The notes under the pieces are model-generated. The model was not told the DNA's origin and made no database searches. It saw only the letters and a program-made list of their open reading frames with translations. Below are positions 22,401 to 37,600 of a stretch of 64,000 nt of DNA, piece after piece. The translations under genes and the position numbers were made by a program. Positions within the stretch are counted from its first letter, which is position 1. Each line of letters opens with the position of its first letter. The stretch lies in NCBI RefSeq assembly GCF_030867095.1, contig NC_081828.1:51623434-51687433 (forward strand), written 5' to 3'. This DNA comes from Alligator mississippiensis. Lineage: Eukaryota > Chordata > Crocodylia > Alligatoridae.

Positions 22401-25400
22401 GTATTGTTTCTTACAAAATACAGAAAGAAATGAGCCTCTCTGCAAGCTTGGGGGGAGGGGGCGTGGCTCTTATGAGAGGATGCCTATTTCCAGAGCTTAG
22501 TTTAAGATTCTCCTGTGAGCAGAATCGAAACTCAAAAAAAACCACCCAGTTTCTCAAGCTGAGCTTAGTTTCTGCTTAACCGCAAACATTGCACAGGCTG
22601 CAAGAAGATTCTAGAAATCTGATTAAAGCTGAGAGTGCTGGCAAAATCTTAAGAATGCATATATCAAGGTGTTGATATATTTGATATACTTGATATGTTT
22701 AGGTGTTGATATACACCTAAATTAAGGTTATGGCTATATTTAAACTAGTATTCAAAATGTGTGAGCAAGAAAATGTTAAGAATCAAACATCAATGCTCTT
22801 TTTTTTAAGTTTCTGTTTTTAGTGGACAATGATTTTGAACTGAAGGCATGGGTTTGATACCACGTTGGTTGCCATTTGGCTTCATGCCTCAGGGTTACAG
22901 AATATCACACTTAATTGCATTTGCTATTGTATGCTGTGCTTTGTGCTCTCACTCACATTTCTTCATGGAGTTTGATGCTGTAAGAGAATTGATTTGCATG
23001 TTACTTTTAAAGTGTATTTTCTTGGTCAAAGAACAATTTTGCTCTACAGTAGAATTGTTCTATAAATATCTGACTAGTTTCTAGTCAGAGTATTAACCTT
23101 TTTTTGTTCAGTGTCGGCATGGCGATGATCTTATTCCACACATCACTGGCATATTCTGAATAGCTCCCTTTCTCCCCTGGTGCCATATTCTGTCACTGAT
23201 TTGGGATGGATGTCACTTCTATCTGTTTCTAACACAGGTAGGAGTGGTTCTATACAGTAGGTTCTGGAGTCTGGGGTAGATGAGGTATTGTTAGGAATAG
23301 CCAAGCATATAGAAACAGCTTGGGCTGGAATTTGCTTCCTTTTTTAACAAAGTAATATCCTATTCCTGGAAAAGCAAAATGTTGCCCCTTCTGGGGGAGC
23401 ATGAAACCTGCTCACACTGATGGGGTTTTTTTCACTCTCAGGCAGATTGTGTTGCTACTTGGTGAAATGAGATGGTAGTTAAATCCATATTTTCTTCCAC
23501 GAAGAAAATGAATTTGCAGATGTCTGCATCTTCTCTTTCTTTCTTGTCTTATCTTCTGTATTAGGAATATAGCAATAACTAACTAACAAATAGCAGCTTG
23601 AAGTAGCAAATAACTTCTTTTGTTTGAACCTTTAAAGGGCATTCTTGTTGTTTCTTAAAATGCATGATGCCAAATTTAAAAAATAGAGGGAGCTGTTACT
23701 ACGTTGTGCCTTTATATAAATAGTCTTTCTTAGAGATTTGTGTTTGCCCAAATTTATCCCCTTGTGGCCTCATAAGTCTATTCTGCCTGAGCCCAAGTAG
23801 ATTTCACCATCAGCTGTTTAATGTTATAAAGTCCTATAAATGTTTAGGCTTTGATTCATGTTGCTGGTGATATGGAATCTTTCTTGCCACACTTCAGTGT
23901 TTCTCAGATGATTGCAGCCAGGTTATTTGGAATTGCTATGGAAGTGAAAAAAGTTGTATGCCTAAAAGTTGCTAAAAGTAAATTGGATTTTTATTATGCA
24001 AACCATCAGGCCAACTCTGTGTAGCTGTAACTTTTAATATCATAGAATTTCACATATTTTCTATTGTTTTGGCATGTTCTTGTAACTAGCGTATTTAAAA
24101 CAAGAAATCTGTTTTAAGTGTTGGTGCGAGTTGTGATAAATGTTTTCTTTTTATTTCCTCTTTTTACAAAGAAAAACAAGAAGAGCCACATGATGCGTAC
24201 ACAGGTATGCTGTGAAAACTTACATTTCTTAGAAAATAATTCATGTGTAAGAATTTTAGAACAATATTAACAAATGGGGAAGGCCCAAAAAGTACAACTC
24301 CCCTCCTCTCCCCCCACCCTTCAAAACATAAATATCTCAGGACTTAATTCACATACATCTTCATGTAGATAATTTTAATTATATAAGCACATTTTAACTG
24401 TATAAATATGCTCACAAAGAGAGGCTGCATGAATATACCTAATAGTGGTGTTTTATTTTGGGGTTTTTTTGGCTACCAGTTCAAATATGAAAACAAGTCC
24501 CCAGTGCACAGTAGTATCTTCATGAAACTTGATTAAAAAATCAGTACAAAACACTCTCCTTTATTAATTGAAATACTCCCCAGCGCTGCTAGATTTCCCC
24601 AATGAAAGTCAAACACAGTTGCCTTGTTTCAGGAGAGCCAAGAAGTGAAACTGACCGTTATAGTTTCTCTGAACATGGTGAGTGTAGCACAGAATAGGCC
24701 ACATAAATTCAGTTTTAAAAAACATGAATACATGAGCAGTTTATTTTAACTTCCTCCTAGACTATTCAGTTTTAAAAAGTGCTTTTCTCATGGCATTTTT
24801 CTGGAAGGTATCATGGGCCAAATGCACAACCTAATGTTTTAAAGTGGATAGATGAAATACAAAAGGCTGATCAGTCACTTTCTATTGAAGTTTTGATAAG
24901 ACTGACTGATATAGTGGCTGTTAATTCTAGATGTTTAAATTGATGGGGCTGTAAACTAATAACTAATTATTACAGTCATTTTCTTACAGATAATTGGGGA
25001 ATAATCATCCAACTTCTTTTTAAACTCACAAGATTTTTAAAGTTAACTAATATAGCTAGCTTATTTTTAATGCTAACTAACTTTGCACTGGCTATAGTCT
25101 AGGTATGATTTAGAAGCCTTGATATATTTAAACAGGGTGTGTGGAACACTGTAGAAATAATGACAATCTCTCTTCTTAGTAACTTTGTTTAAAAATCTGG
25201 ACTAGGGTCCCCTGGACAGAGCAAAATTATATTGTCTGTTTTAACTGCCTATTTAAATCACTGATGCCTTTCTGATGGGAACAGTCTTTCAGTAATTTAA
25301 AATGTTTGAAGTGCAAAGAGGAAGTGAGCAGTACAAATCTCAATGTGCAGCCATCTAGCAAATTATATATGAATTCTCCTCTTGGTTTTTGAGCCTTTAA

Positions 25401-25581
25401 CATTGTGAGGGCTCAGAATTTTGAAAGCTGTACCTTTTTTCTGCATGCTAATAAGTTGTTGGGTAGTAGTCTTAACCTAAACTGGCTCTGGTGGCATCAG
25501 TAAGCCAAGGAGGTTGCACTGTATAGGGAGTTTAACTGTTAACCACATCTATGTTAGGAAACAGTGTGATTTACTTTTATT

Positions 25582-25633
<52 letters not shown>

Positions 25634-28600
25634 TAAACGAACTGAGTGTTTGGAAGGCAAAAATGAGTAATTTGAGATCAAGTGATCGTGGATAGCTATG
25701 TCAGCTATTGCATTTGAATCTAAATTTTCTAATATGGTTTGAGATTAAAAAAAAGCCCCAAACCATCAGTTACCAAACAAAACAATAATTGATTTGGGAA
25801 GGGATATTAAACCTGTTGCTTAAGGACTTGAGCTGATCCTTGTTAGAGATAAAGATGAGACCAAGTTTGGGAATTAGTTTATCATCAGCCTGACCGCTGT
25901 TTCAGTTTCGTACATTTTCTTGAAGCATGTGTCACTGGCCACTCCCGGACACAGGATATGTTACACAATTCAGATTTTTAAAAATCTGAATCAGTGTGGC
26001 GATTCCTGTGTTCCTGTCAGATTCTGTTCACCTAATCTGTAAAATTTGTCCGGACTGAGTTTCATGGAGTGGAAAGCCTGTGGGTTCAATAATAGGTTGT
26101 AACTTTTTTGTAAAGTACCTTTTAATATAAACCACATCTTAGCATTTTAGAGTTTAATACAAATGGGGGTTGGGAGTGAATTAGCTGGCAGATGAGAAGG
26201 AACTCAGATTTCATTTAAGTTCTACAATGGAAAGAAGTAATGCAGAAGAACTCTTCTAGATGGCAACGGCTGCAAAATTGACTGAAATTCTTTGAAAGGA
26301 TGGTGAGAAGGCTGGTAGATAAGCTCTGCCATTCTATTCTATTTGACACTTCCCTCTTCTGTTTGAGGTTACTGAGCATGGTATAAAATGTGCCTGCTCA
26401 CCCCATGACTTCCTCTTGTAACTTGCTCTGTGTTTATCATGCTAGCCCCCTCACTGCACATTAGGAATATCTCTACCTCAGTCTGCTCCACGTAGTGGTA
26501 CGTGGCTCTTTCAGATCACTTCTTTTGGCTTGCTCCTCTACATTGACATTCCAGCATTGAACTTGGCTGTACTCTTACTGCTGAACTTTGCTTCTTCTGG
26601 CAGTTAACTAAGGAGAAGTGCAATATTCAAATAGTCACATATCTTGCCCAAAGACAAATACTCTAGTGAATCTTTATCTACAAGCTTTTTACTTTTGTAA
26701 CCCTTGTCCCCTGGTGTCCCATGGTTAGTTTAAGCCGTAATGATCTTGGGTCAGAAACCTATATTATTAATTCTGTAATGACAAGCTCACTGATAGCTCT
26801 GTAAATAAAATAATGAGCTCTGTGACAGACATTTCTTCGTCTTTACATAACGCATTGTTTTTGCAGAAGATTCGCTGGAGGGAGTTGCAGAGGAGGAAGC
26901 AGAAGAAGAGGTTGACATTGATGGCTATAATGCTGAGTGTCCAAAGACTAACACACATTCACTGCTGAAAGGTAATAGCAATATATTTTTCTGGTGCCTT
27001 TTCTTCCATACAAGACTCATTTCTAGTGGTTGATAGTTAATTATATTTTTTTTAAACTTTGGGCTAGGGCATGATAAATATACAATCATATTAAAATTGG
27101 TCAAGGACCTTAGGAGATCTAGTCCATTGGGGGGCAACCTTCTTGGGCAAGTGTATTAAACATTAAGCCCCACACCCTCCTCCAGTGCCACTTCGATCCC
27201 CTTCCTCTATCCAATCTGCTGCTGTGCTACTTGCCACATGCTGTACAGAGGCTGCCTGTGCCACTTGTGGAGTGTGCGTTGCAGGTTGGCAAACCCTGGC
27301 TTAGTTCAACTTCTTGCTCAAGACAAGTTTATCCAGTCTAAACCATCACAGACAAGTGTCTAATCAGCACTTAAAAACATAGTGACAGAGATTTAACATC
27401 TTCCCTAAGCAATCTCTTCAAGTGCTTAACCATCCTCACAGTCAGAAAGTTTTTCATAATATCCAATTTAAATTCCCTTGTCTCAGTTTAAACCCATTAC
27501 TACTTGTTCCATCCTCTGTACACAGAGAAAATAATTTATTGCAATCCTTTGTATTCTTTGTATTTGAAGGCCTGTTATTACATTTCCCCTTTCTCATCTC
27601 TAGACTAATCCAATATTAGATGGTTGACTCGTCCAAAGTGTCTGCAACTCTATCCAGTTTGGTATTATCTGCATATTTACTAAGTGTACTATCAGTTCCA
27701 TCCTCCAAATTATTAACTGGAGTACTGGTCCAGTACTGGACCTAGTGCACACCCCTGAGAACCTCACTGTTGCTTCTTCCCAGTTTGGCGTTGAGCTGTT
27801 GATGACTGTTCTTTGAACACAATTGTCCAACTAGTTATGCTCCTTACCTTATGGTAGTTTTCTCTAGGCCAGGGGTCCAAAACCATCTGTGGTGGGCCAA
27901 AGTAATGCAGCTCAGGCTGAAGGCCGCCATTTGTGACCCAGTCATCACCGTTGGTGTTCTCATCTCATCTTTTTGAGGTTCATGGTTCAACCCCCTCCCC
28001 CTCCACTGTGACAAATGTTATTTCAGACAGTAAGCCTGCTCTAACCCCCTCCCCCTCCACTATGGCCAAATTGCTGCCAACAGCCCACCAAAACAGGAGG
28101 GAAATGGCCTACATGCCATTAGCTGCCAGCTCCTGTTCTGGACCATGGTTCTTTAGTTTGCTTAAGAGAATTTTGTGGAAGAGTGAAAGCCTTGCTAAAA
28201 TCAAGAACTATTGCATCCAGTGATACCCTACCCTCCATTCACAAAACCTATTGCCTTGTGCTAGAAGAAAGCTAGATTAGGCATGATTTGATCTTATAGT
28301 CATTTGGCTGTTACTTATCACCAATGGCCCTGGGTTTTCCCTGATAAAAACATTGCAAATTATCTAATTAAAAAAAAAAAAATCACAAATTATTATTTTT
28401 TTTATTTTCCTTCAAGGTAACAATATTGTGATATCACTACAGTGGCAAATATTCAGTTGCTTGCTTGCTTAAATGCTGATTAAATATCAGAAAACTAATT
28501 TAATAAAGATTAATATATTTCCCTAAAAGCAATTAGAAGGGATTTAGTCAGATGGGGGGAAAGAAAAGATACTGTATTTACTCAAAATGCAAGACAAGTG

Positions 28601-31600
28601 TTTTTTCTCCAATTAGTATAGGGAAAAGGGCCCCTAGTCTTGTATTTGCATACAAGGAACCCTTCATTAAATATATTGTCTATCATGAAACTACTGCCAA
28701 AAGCAGCATGTGCTCAGTAGTAGAAATCAACTATAAAGCTGATTTAAATGTAGCCAACACTGAGCATGACTAAAACACATGGCCCATATGGGGCAAACAT
28801 GCTGATGGTAACTTGTATTTATTTATTTATTTTTTGACCCTTGAAAAAAGGGTGGGTGTTCCCTTCACAGGGAACTGGCACCAGGCCTGGAGGTACTGCA
28901 ATACCAGGCTGGTAACAGGAGGGCCAGAGCCAGCTGTGACCCCCCCTCCCTTTGGTCCCTGATTACATTTGATCTTAGCCAAAAGCCTGAGATGCTGATG
29001 GGAACCTTCTTTTATAAGGTTATTAAAAACAAACCTAGCACCCTACAGTTGTGAAGCTACATATATTGAGCAACCTTGTTTTACCAAGACTTCATAGAAA
29101 CAACTATATATCAAAAACATAGAACTACATGTATTAAAACCTTAAACAACAGGCATCAACTTCCCACAAAAAACAAACACAGACACTTTTTTTCTTCATA
29201 CAGAACGCCGTGAAAAACTGTTACTTGAAACACACTCTGCCCCTCCCATCAGTCCTTTCTGTTGGTTTAGTGAAACAAATGTGTCCAGTCCTTTTTCCTC
29301 CACTGCTTCTCTGCTGCTTCCTCTCCAATCTCTTCTTTTTCCTGAGTGATGTAATATTTAAATTCATGCAGCCTCAGTTTCAGGCACTCTTTCAGTGAAA
29401 GCCAACTCTTTAAACACCCAGAGGTTTCTTACTTTTTATAAACTAGTTAACACGTTAATAAAGTCCTTAATAGCATTTCCTCCGGTCCCTTTGGTATGAG
29501 TCCATATGGTACCACCTCATGCGCTAATGACAGGTTATTTTGGTGACAGTCAGAAAGCAGTGAACCCTTTTCTACATCCCCTCTTCATATGTACACTTCC
29601 AAAACAAACTCCCACGTCCCACTGTTTCTTCTTTCCCACATCTCTCCCTTGGGTACCTTAATGAGCTTGTCAAGCCCTATCTGTGTTGCGCTTCTCTCAC
29701 TGTCAAGATATTATAACCATCCATGCTAGGTTAGGTCAGCATGTTCACCTTGTTATTTGTTTACACAGCACAGCTCCCCACACCTTTTTCACTTGTCCTT
29801 TTTTGAAGTTTCCCACTGGCATCATCCTGTCTCCCTTACCACTTTTACCAATTTCTTATGATCCTTCAGGACCTCCAGCCTTACCTTCCCTATTTTATAC
29901 CTCTGCATGTATCCTTCCATTCAGATACAATGAAATGGTGGTTGCTATGCCCATACACTCTTTAGAGAGGTCTGATAATAATCCCCATTTCCTCAAAATT
30001 TCAGGTGCGTGGGCTTAGGTGATGCACTTGCATATTGCACTTGCATATTTTGTATAGACATACAATCCCAAGTCTGGCAGCCCCCAACTCCCCCTCCCCT
30101 CCGGCCCAATCTCTCATGCTTTGTACAGTTTAGCTCTAGCCAGTTTTTTCTCTTTTGGCATCCAGAAGAACAGACACATTTCCCTCTGCCACCTCATCAG
30201 CGGGAATACAATTCCCAGATATAGAATAATCAGCAGTAGCACAGCCTTAAACACTGCTTCTTTTCTGGCAAAGGACAGTTCCTTCCAGACTATAACCAAA
30301 GTATTTACCATAGTCTTGTGATCACCTTTTCCCATGCTGTGTTTGTTACCTTTTCCTTCGGCATCCATTGGGATCCCTAGCACTCTGATTTTTCTCTTAT
30401 TTGAAGGCCCAATTTCTCCCAAGTCCCTCTAGTTCCCCTCTGTTATGGGCAAAGGGGCTACCTGGCTCCCCAATTTATTTTTATTTTTTACTGTTCTAGC
30501 ATTAGGAGAGGGATATTTTTGAAAACCTCCAATAATTAGATTATAATAAATTTATAAATTTTCCATATATAGAATTTAATTATTGGGGGACTTTTATACT
30601 TAGAGCCGTCTTGTATTCAGACAAATATGTTATTTCAGGCAGTAAACCTGCCTTTAAGCCCCTTGTCAGTTTTATGGTTTTACAATCACATTCTCTTCTG
30701 GCCCAAAAGTTGAAAATTTTATAAGCCTAAATTTATACATAGGCCTCCATCTTGCAAAACTTTATAATGCTTAACATTTCCTGCAAATATGCCTATGAGT
30801 AGGGGCCTGGCTTCATTTTTTAGATTCATTGAACAGTTGCAGTTTCCATTCCCTTCAAAAAGGCAATTTGACTGGATACCAAGTGCTATGAAGTAATAGT
30901 AACATTTCTTCCATCACTTGATCAGTTATTAAGGGATTTGACCATCCTAGATAGATACACTGGGGACTGGATGATTTAGGAGGTCTAGTAAAGGACTGTG
31001 GGGCTGTTTACTGGTTTGAATCCAGTCTGAGTCAGTAATGATCCAAATGAGTTTGCTGTATAACTAAGGGAGAGGCCATGGCAGGTGGGAGGTATACCAA
31101 CCTGATATAACCTAGAGCTGAGCAGGTGAGTTAGGAGAAGTGTATGAAAATTTGAGCCGGGCTGGCTTTACTTCAGGGTTAGGGACATACATAAAAAAGA
31201 AATGCTGCCTGTACAGTGAGTACGCTGAAGACTACCCATGTTCAAATACGTGATAGAGGGAATTAGGTGAAAATCTGTCCTGCTGTTTTGCTGTCCTTGT
31301 TGCTAAAGAAATTATTTTGATTTTTTTTTTTTTTTTTTTAATTACTGATTCTGATGATACTTTTTGTGAGGACTAAATGACTAATAACTTTTGTCCTCCA
31401 TTTAGAACCCCAATGACAGAGTATATCTACCATTAGGAAATCTTGATGCTGAGAAGGTCATGGCTTAATGGTTTCTATACCAGATGCTTTTCTCTTTATA
31501 GAAAGAGTGCCTGTTACTGGAGGATAGTGGCAGGCCTTACAAATGTAACACCTTCACAGCTGGTGTTTTGGTTCTGACAGCTTATATAGCTTATTCTTCT

Positions 31601-34600
31601 TACCTTAGAGAATCTGATCCAATATTGTAGCTCTGTAATTCTCTTCTTTGTATGGTCTGTTTCAGAAAGCAACACCATAGCTGAGGAACACTGGAAAAGC
31701 CAACCACAGATACCACAAAGTAGGTTAATAAGCAAGTATCTTATGTTTACTCGTGTGTAAGAGAAGAGTGTTGCTTTTCTTTTCTATTGGCTTGTGTTTG
31801 TGTGTGGTGTGTATATGTGTTCATGCATATGATTTAGTCTCCTCTGCTTCTTAGTACACAAGCTGGGAAGGCAGGAAAGGACCTGGAGGCCAGGTACTAA
31901 TGGTAGAACGGGTCTCCACAATCTTTGCAGCAATTGACTATTCTCATGGGTACCTACTTAACTCTGGAGTTTTGAGTGTTGCAGAAACTGGCATTTCTGT
32001 AGCAGCATCTCCACTCCTTTTGGCTCATCTTTTTCTTTTTATAAATGGCTTAGGGGTTGACTAGCTGACCCAGAATAAGGAAGTATTAAGGCCATGGGGA
32101 GCTTATGTCAATGCCAGTGGCTCAGATCAAGACTGACATACCAGAAACTGCATTACATGTTTTAGTGTACTTCCTTCCCAGGTCCTTAAGATGGCAATGG
32201 CATTTTTTTGGGTGAAGTAAATTCTTGCTTGCCTATTTGACTACAGCTCCATATGCTGTGGTCTTTCTTCCCTATGCTGAGTCCTTGAAGCTCTGGGTTA
32301 GAGGTGAAATTTCTTTTAAACATCTGAAGCTGCCTAACAACTGTCATAGCTTCTCCCTTTAGTGCAGGCCTTAAAATGGAAGCAAGTTCTGGAAACATTC
32401 AGTTTAGGATATCAGAATCTAAAAATACAAATTAAACAAAGCCTACTTTGAAACTTGCCTATAGTAGATTTTTACAGGCTTGTAGAACTGAGTGGTGAGA
32501 GCCTAAAAATGAAGTACGGAGGAGAATTCTCGTTCTTTTGGCATCATCTCTCTTATGTGGAGAGGAACATATATATTCAGGGATGGTAATATGCGAATCA
32601 TTGGATGAGCATCTTTGAGAGAATAGTTGAGACTCGGTTCCCAAAGGTTTTGCAAAAAGTGCAGCTTTAAAGTTAGGAAATGTGCATTAACTGTCAGAAC
32701 CCAGCAGCTTATTTAGACTATAGCATAGATGCAGAGGATGTATCCCTAGGGGTGCACTGATAAAGAATTTTTTGAGCCGATACCGATGTCAGATTATTAA
32801 CGAGCCATATTGGCTAATATCCATCCGATTGCCAATATGCAGCCCGCAGCTTGGAGAACAGTTTCTGGCTGGTAAGTCTGTTGGGGGGGGGGAAGAAGTG
32901 GGGGGAGGGAAGGGGCATGGGTGGGGGCTGATCCAAACCCTCACAGTGAGGGAGCAGGGGGGCTGGGGCAAGGGCAGGTGTTGCACAGGTGGGTGAGATG
33001 TGGGATGGAGCTGTGAGCAGCTTGTCTGGGGGTGGGGCTGGGGGAAGCATGGGAGGAGCATGTGCCCCCCAGATCTATGCGTGCAGTGAGGGCAGGCTGC
33101 TGTTGCAGGCAGAGGCTGGCTGCAGGCTCTTCCCAGTGCAGGGGTTGGGTTGGGTTGGGACAGGCGGCGCTGGTGCTGGGAGGGAGGCTCCGGGGAGCTC
33201 CGGTGAATTTTGGGGTGGCTGCAAAATTCCTGTAGCCCCACTCCCAGCGCTTCTGTTGCCGCCTACCCTGAGTGCAGCCCCGGCTCAACCCCTGTGCTAG
33301 GAAGAGCCCAGCGTTGCCCCCAGCCCACAGCGGCAGCCTTCCCTCACCGTGCATGCAGATCCGGGGGGCAGATGCCCCCCCATGCCTCCCCTGGGGTGTG
33401 CCAAGTGGTGGGAGATGCCCCCCTGCATCCCACGGATGAGCCACTTGTGGCTCCGTCCTGCACCCCATCCTGTCCTGCCCCAGCTGGGCAGTTCCTGCCC
33501 CTGTCCCACTTCCTCCTTCATCGTGAGGGCCTCGATCTGCTCCCCCATGCCCCTTCCCCCTATCAGACTTGCCAGCTGGACGCTGTATGCATGCTGCGAC
33601 TGCCTGCATGTACGTGGCATTTATTGGCAACGTTATCGGCCACATCAGCTAAAAAAAGCTAATTGCCAATAATGTAGATATTCCTTTTATTGGTGCTGAT
33701 ATGATATGGACCAATGTATTGTTGCACCTCTATAAATCCTTTAAAGAAAATATGGTGCCACCTGAGAACTGTATTCCATAATGTTTCAGAACTTGAGATT
33801 TTTCTTGACCTCTTAAATAGAAAATTATTCTAGGTTCATATACAGTAAGAAACCCAGTATCTTTACTGTTTTTGGAGTAATAAATGGCTTGGATCACAGC
33901 ACAAAATTTTAAGGAAGTAAAAATGAAATTGAATGGTTGTGTCACTTCGTTATGTTTTAATTCTGAGCTTCCTTTGCTATTATCATGCATTAAGTTCATG
34001 GAAATACATTAGTTCAATAGATAAAGAGCCAGGAAAGAAAGTTATAGCTGTTTATTTTAACAGCATAGAAATATAATGCTCTTATTAACTACAAGCATAA
34101 TTCTTATCTAAATGAGCTATTGCCCTGGTATTACTGTAGAGCAGGGGTAGGCAGTGTTTTTTTGGCTGGAGTGCCGAAAAACACCACAGTGCCTACCTTG
34201 GAAGGTGCTGGAGTGCCGACATGCCAGAAAAGCAAAATGAGGGCAGGGGGTACAAGGCAGGATGCCCTGCTTGTGCCCTGTGTCCCCCAACCCAGGCTCT
34301 GTGGCTGTCAGCAGCTACCTCAGCTCTGGGTAGCTGCTGGAGCTTGGGCTGCTGCCAGCAGGGCTTGCAGCATCCCAGCTGCCTGCTGGGAGCAGCCCGG
34401 GCTCACGGCTGGCAGCAGCTACCCAGAGCTGGGGCCAGCTGCAGCCGGGAGGCTGCAAACAGCTGTGTCAGGCTCCGGAGCCCCGGCATCAGCTCTGTAC
34501 TGGCACGTGCGCCTCAGAGCGGGCAGTGGGGCCTGGGGCAGCGCAACCTGGGTCTCTCTCCTGCTCCCAGCACAGAGCTGGTGACCAGGCTCCGGAGCCC

Positions 34601-37600
34601 AGCGCAGCTGTTTGTAGCTAGCCTGGGCTCTGGGCAGCTGCAGCAAGCAAGCGGCGGGCAGGCTGCAAACAGCTGCACTGGGCTTCACAGCTCCGGCATT
34701 GGCTCCATGCTGGTGGCGACTGCACGCTCATTCCCAAATAGAAATGTGCTCTCAAATCATTAAAATATAATTTGCTTATAGTAAATAATTTACTTACAAG
34801 CTTCAGTGGATTTGGAGTGGCTGCTAGCCTATTAATATGCCCTGAACCAAATCCAAAGGTCTGTACCTGGAACTGGAAAACCAGCTAAACGATTTATTTT
34901 CTTTAAATGGGTTGTTAAATTTTATTAAGATGTATAATAAGTCTGGATTGATTCTCTAGGCAAATTTGCCCTTGGGCTTCTCCCCTACCTCCTCTCACTT
35001 GGATTGAGGGCCCCGACTCTCAAATGCTAACAAAGGAATAAAGGCAGGGAATGGAAAATGAGACTTCAGGAGAAAAACTACTTCTCTGTCTGCCCCAAAT
35101 GCTAGGCTGTCCTTTGTTAGCAATTTGAAGACTAATTTATAGACATAATGTTCCAACATTGGTCAGTATTTGTTAATGTTATCTCTGCTTACTGCAGTAC
35201 CAGCTCCAGTAATTCAGTGTTTGTGCTGAATTTCTAATAATATAAGCATCCATCAATGAAAACAATATGATAGCTTCATGCTACATGCCTGTATATTCGC
35301 AACTGAGCCTTTCTCGTCAAACCTGTCCTCAGCCTTAATTCTTTACTTCTTTCTCCTGGCTTTCTGAGCTGCACTCTCATTATCCATTCATTTTTCTTGC
35401 TCAGACTCTACATACATACTTACCTTTTACACTATCAACTGCTTCTGCCTATCTGTAGTTGTAACAGATTTTTTGTCCTTTGCTGCGATTACAAGCAACT
35501 TTGACTCTTGAGGATCCATTTACATATGTGCTTTTACAAGGATTATGTAAGATGTGTGTAAACATGTAGTGATGGTATGCACAAACTATTCAGACCAATA
35601 ACTGCACTGTGTGCACCTTCATGGCTTTCTGCTGGGAAAATGGAAGGCACTTATGCTGTCATTTCCTGCAATAGTATTTTTGGCATGTTGTTAGAAATTA
35701 TATGAGTGTAAGATGTAACTTTTCATAGAAAAATATTATATTTTTGCATTATAAACTACTATCTATGTGATGGTGTTAGAAGGCAGGCAGCTAGCTAGAA
35801 CTAGTTAAGGAGGGGATGAGACTACCTTAAAACATTGATTTCCTTTTTCTTTTTGACTCTAACCATTGTAATATATGTATCTTCTTTTACAATGTTCCAG
35901 GTCTCCTGAGTTCTTTTATACAGACACAACCAAGCTTTGATCAAAAGACAACTATTAGGTCCAGGAAGTCAAGTATGTGGATACATTTCTGCCTCTTTGT
36001 TTACCTATATACAAAATGTACGCTATCCTTTTCTGGTTGAACAAAATTCTGGGCTCCTGAACATCTTGGGGCATATTTTCATTACTCGTGCTTTTATGAA
36101 AAACTGCTAAGACAGCAAAGGATTCGTGATTTACACTGTGAAGAAAATGGATAAGAAAGAATTCAAACATGGTTGGGCATTTGAATGGGATGTTCCCTGA
36201 CCTGAAAGAGTGCATCCAGATGAGTGTAGATGTTTGGTTCCCTGGGGACACCCATGACACGGATGCTTTGGTGCACAACAAATTACCCTGGGGGTGGTAG
36301 GGGAGGCTGGGTCCAGCACTGGGCTGGCCCCAGCAGCCTTACCTGGGGGCCTCCTGGGGCTGCAGCTGTGGCAGTCCTGCCAGGCAGGGCCTGGCTACCA
36401 GCCACAGCACGCCTTCAGGTGGCCTGGTGTCTCTCTTCAGTAGTGCAGGCTGTCCGAGCACATGCTGCTCCAGGTTTTTTTTTTTTCTGTGGGTTTTTTT
36501 GACCCCTGGATATCATGGTGACAAAAAAAAACAGAGCAGTGTATACACAGGGAGCATGCACTTGCAGCATGGGGAATGCCTGGCTGTGGTATATGGCACT
36601 ACAGATGTGTTTGCAGCACCATGTACCACATGGCCATGCTCATCTGGACACATGCAAAGAATTGTGAAAATCTCTTGTGAATTGTGAAAATCTCATCTTT
36701 GAAGTCAGTTTAGGCCTGACCTTGAACTTTGATGAAACGCAAAGAGAAATTTTGAATAACAATTTTGCTACCTTAGCAATTGGACTGGGGTTATATCAAC
36801 TTCCTCATGCCTTTCTAGTGAGACCATTCTGACTCAGCAGTGTTCTTAGTGAGGCAAGTGTGTTAGATTTTAGTCTTGCTACATGCTTTACTTGTCAAAT
36901 TTGTTCCTACAAAAAGAAGAAACCAGACTGAGTTTAAAGCTAAAATCAGTTTCTTTCTGTGACTTGCCTTTCCTTTCACTAATAAACATATCAGGAGTCT
37001 GTCACTAATTTCTTCCAATCTTTTCAACAGATGAAGCTGAATATAGAGATTCATCCAGTGTACACAAGCAGGTTCAATCTGCAACTAAAAGTAAGACTTC
37101 TACCTCAGATCAATTGAATATTTATTTGTATTTAATCATTTTCATACCCCTGCTAGAACTAGATCTTGAAGAACCTAAACCTGGGGGCGAATTTGATTTG
37201 TTTTAAGATTTATCTTTTTGACTTGTGTGCTTATTTGATTAGAATATGGGAGTCATTTTTCTTCTTTTCTTTTTTTTAGAATTGCCTATGTCTTATTACA
37301 CTAGTTTTTATTAAAATATGTTAAATGGCAGTATAAAATTCTTTTTCAACAGTTCACTTTATCCATACTGCAGAAATAACTCTTCCCCCTCTACACCCTT
37401 TCCCACTGTCCTTTTTTTGTGCAGTGCCTGGTGGACAGTCAAGTAACCAGCGGTCTTTGATGTGGATTCTGGTAGTTGTGGCTTTATTCGCTATTGGCCT
37501 GTGTTCTATGTGGGTGACTCAGTCCTCCAAGATTTTGCCAATTAAAGATTCTCCAATTCTGCGAATGTTCCAGGATGAGATGAAAAAAATTAAGAATGTC

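Noticed and set aside
28861-28990. Functional U2 snRNA gene
   Set aside because: The U2 body between the 5' and 3' blocks is replaced, there is a tail and a target duplication, so it is a retroposon.
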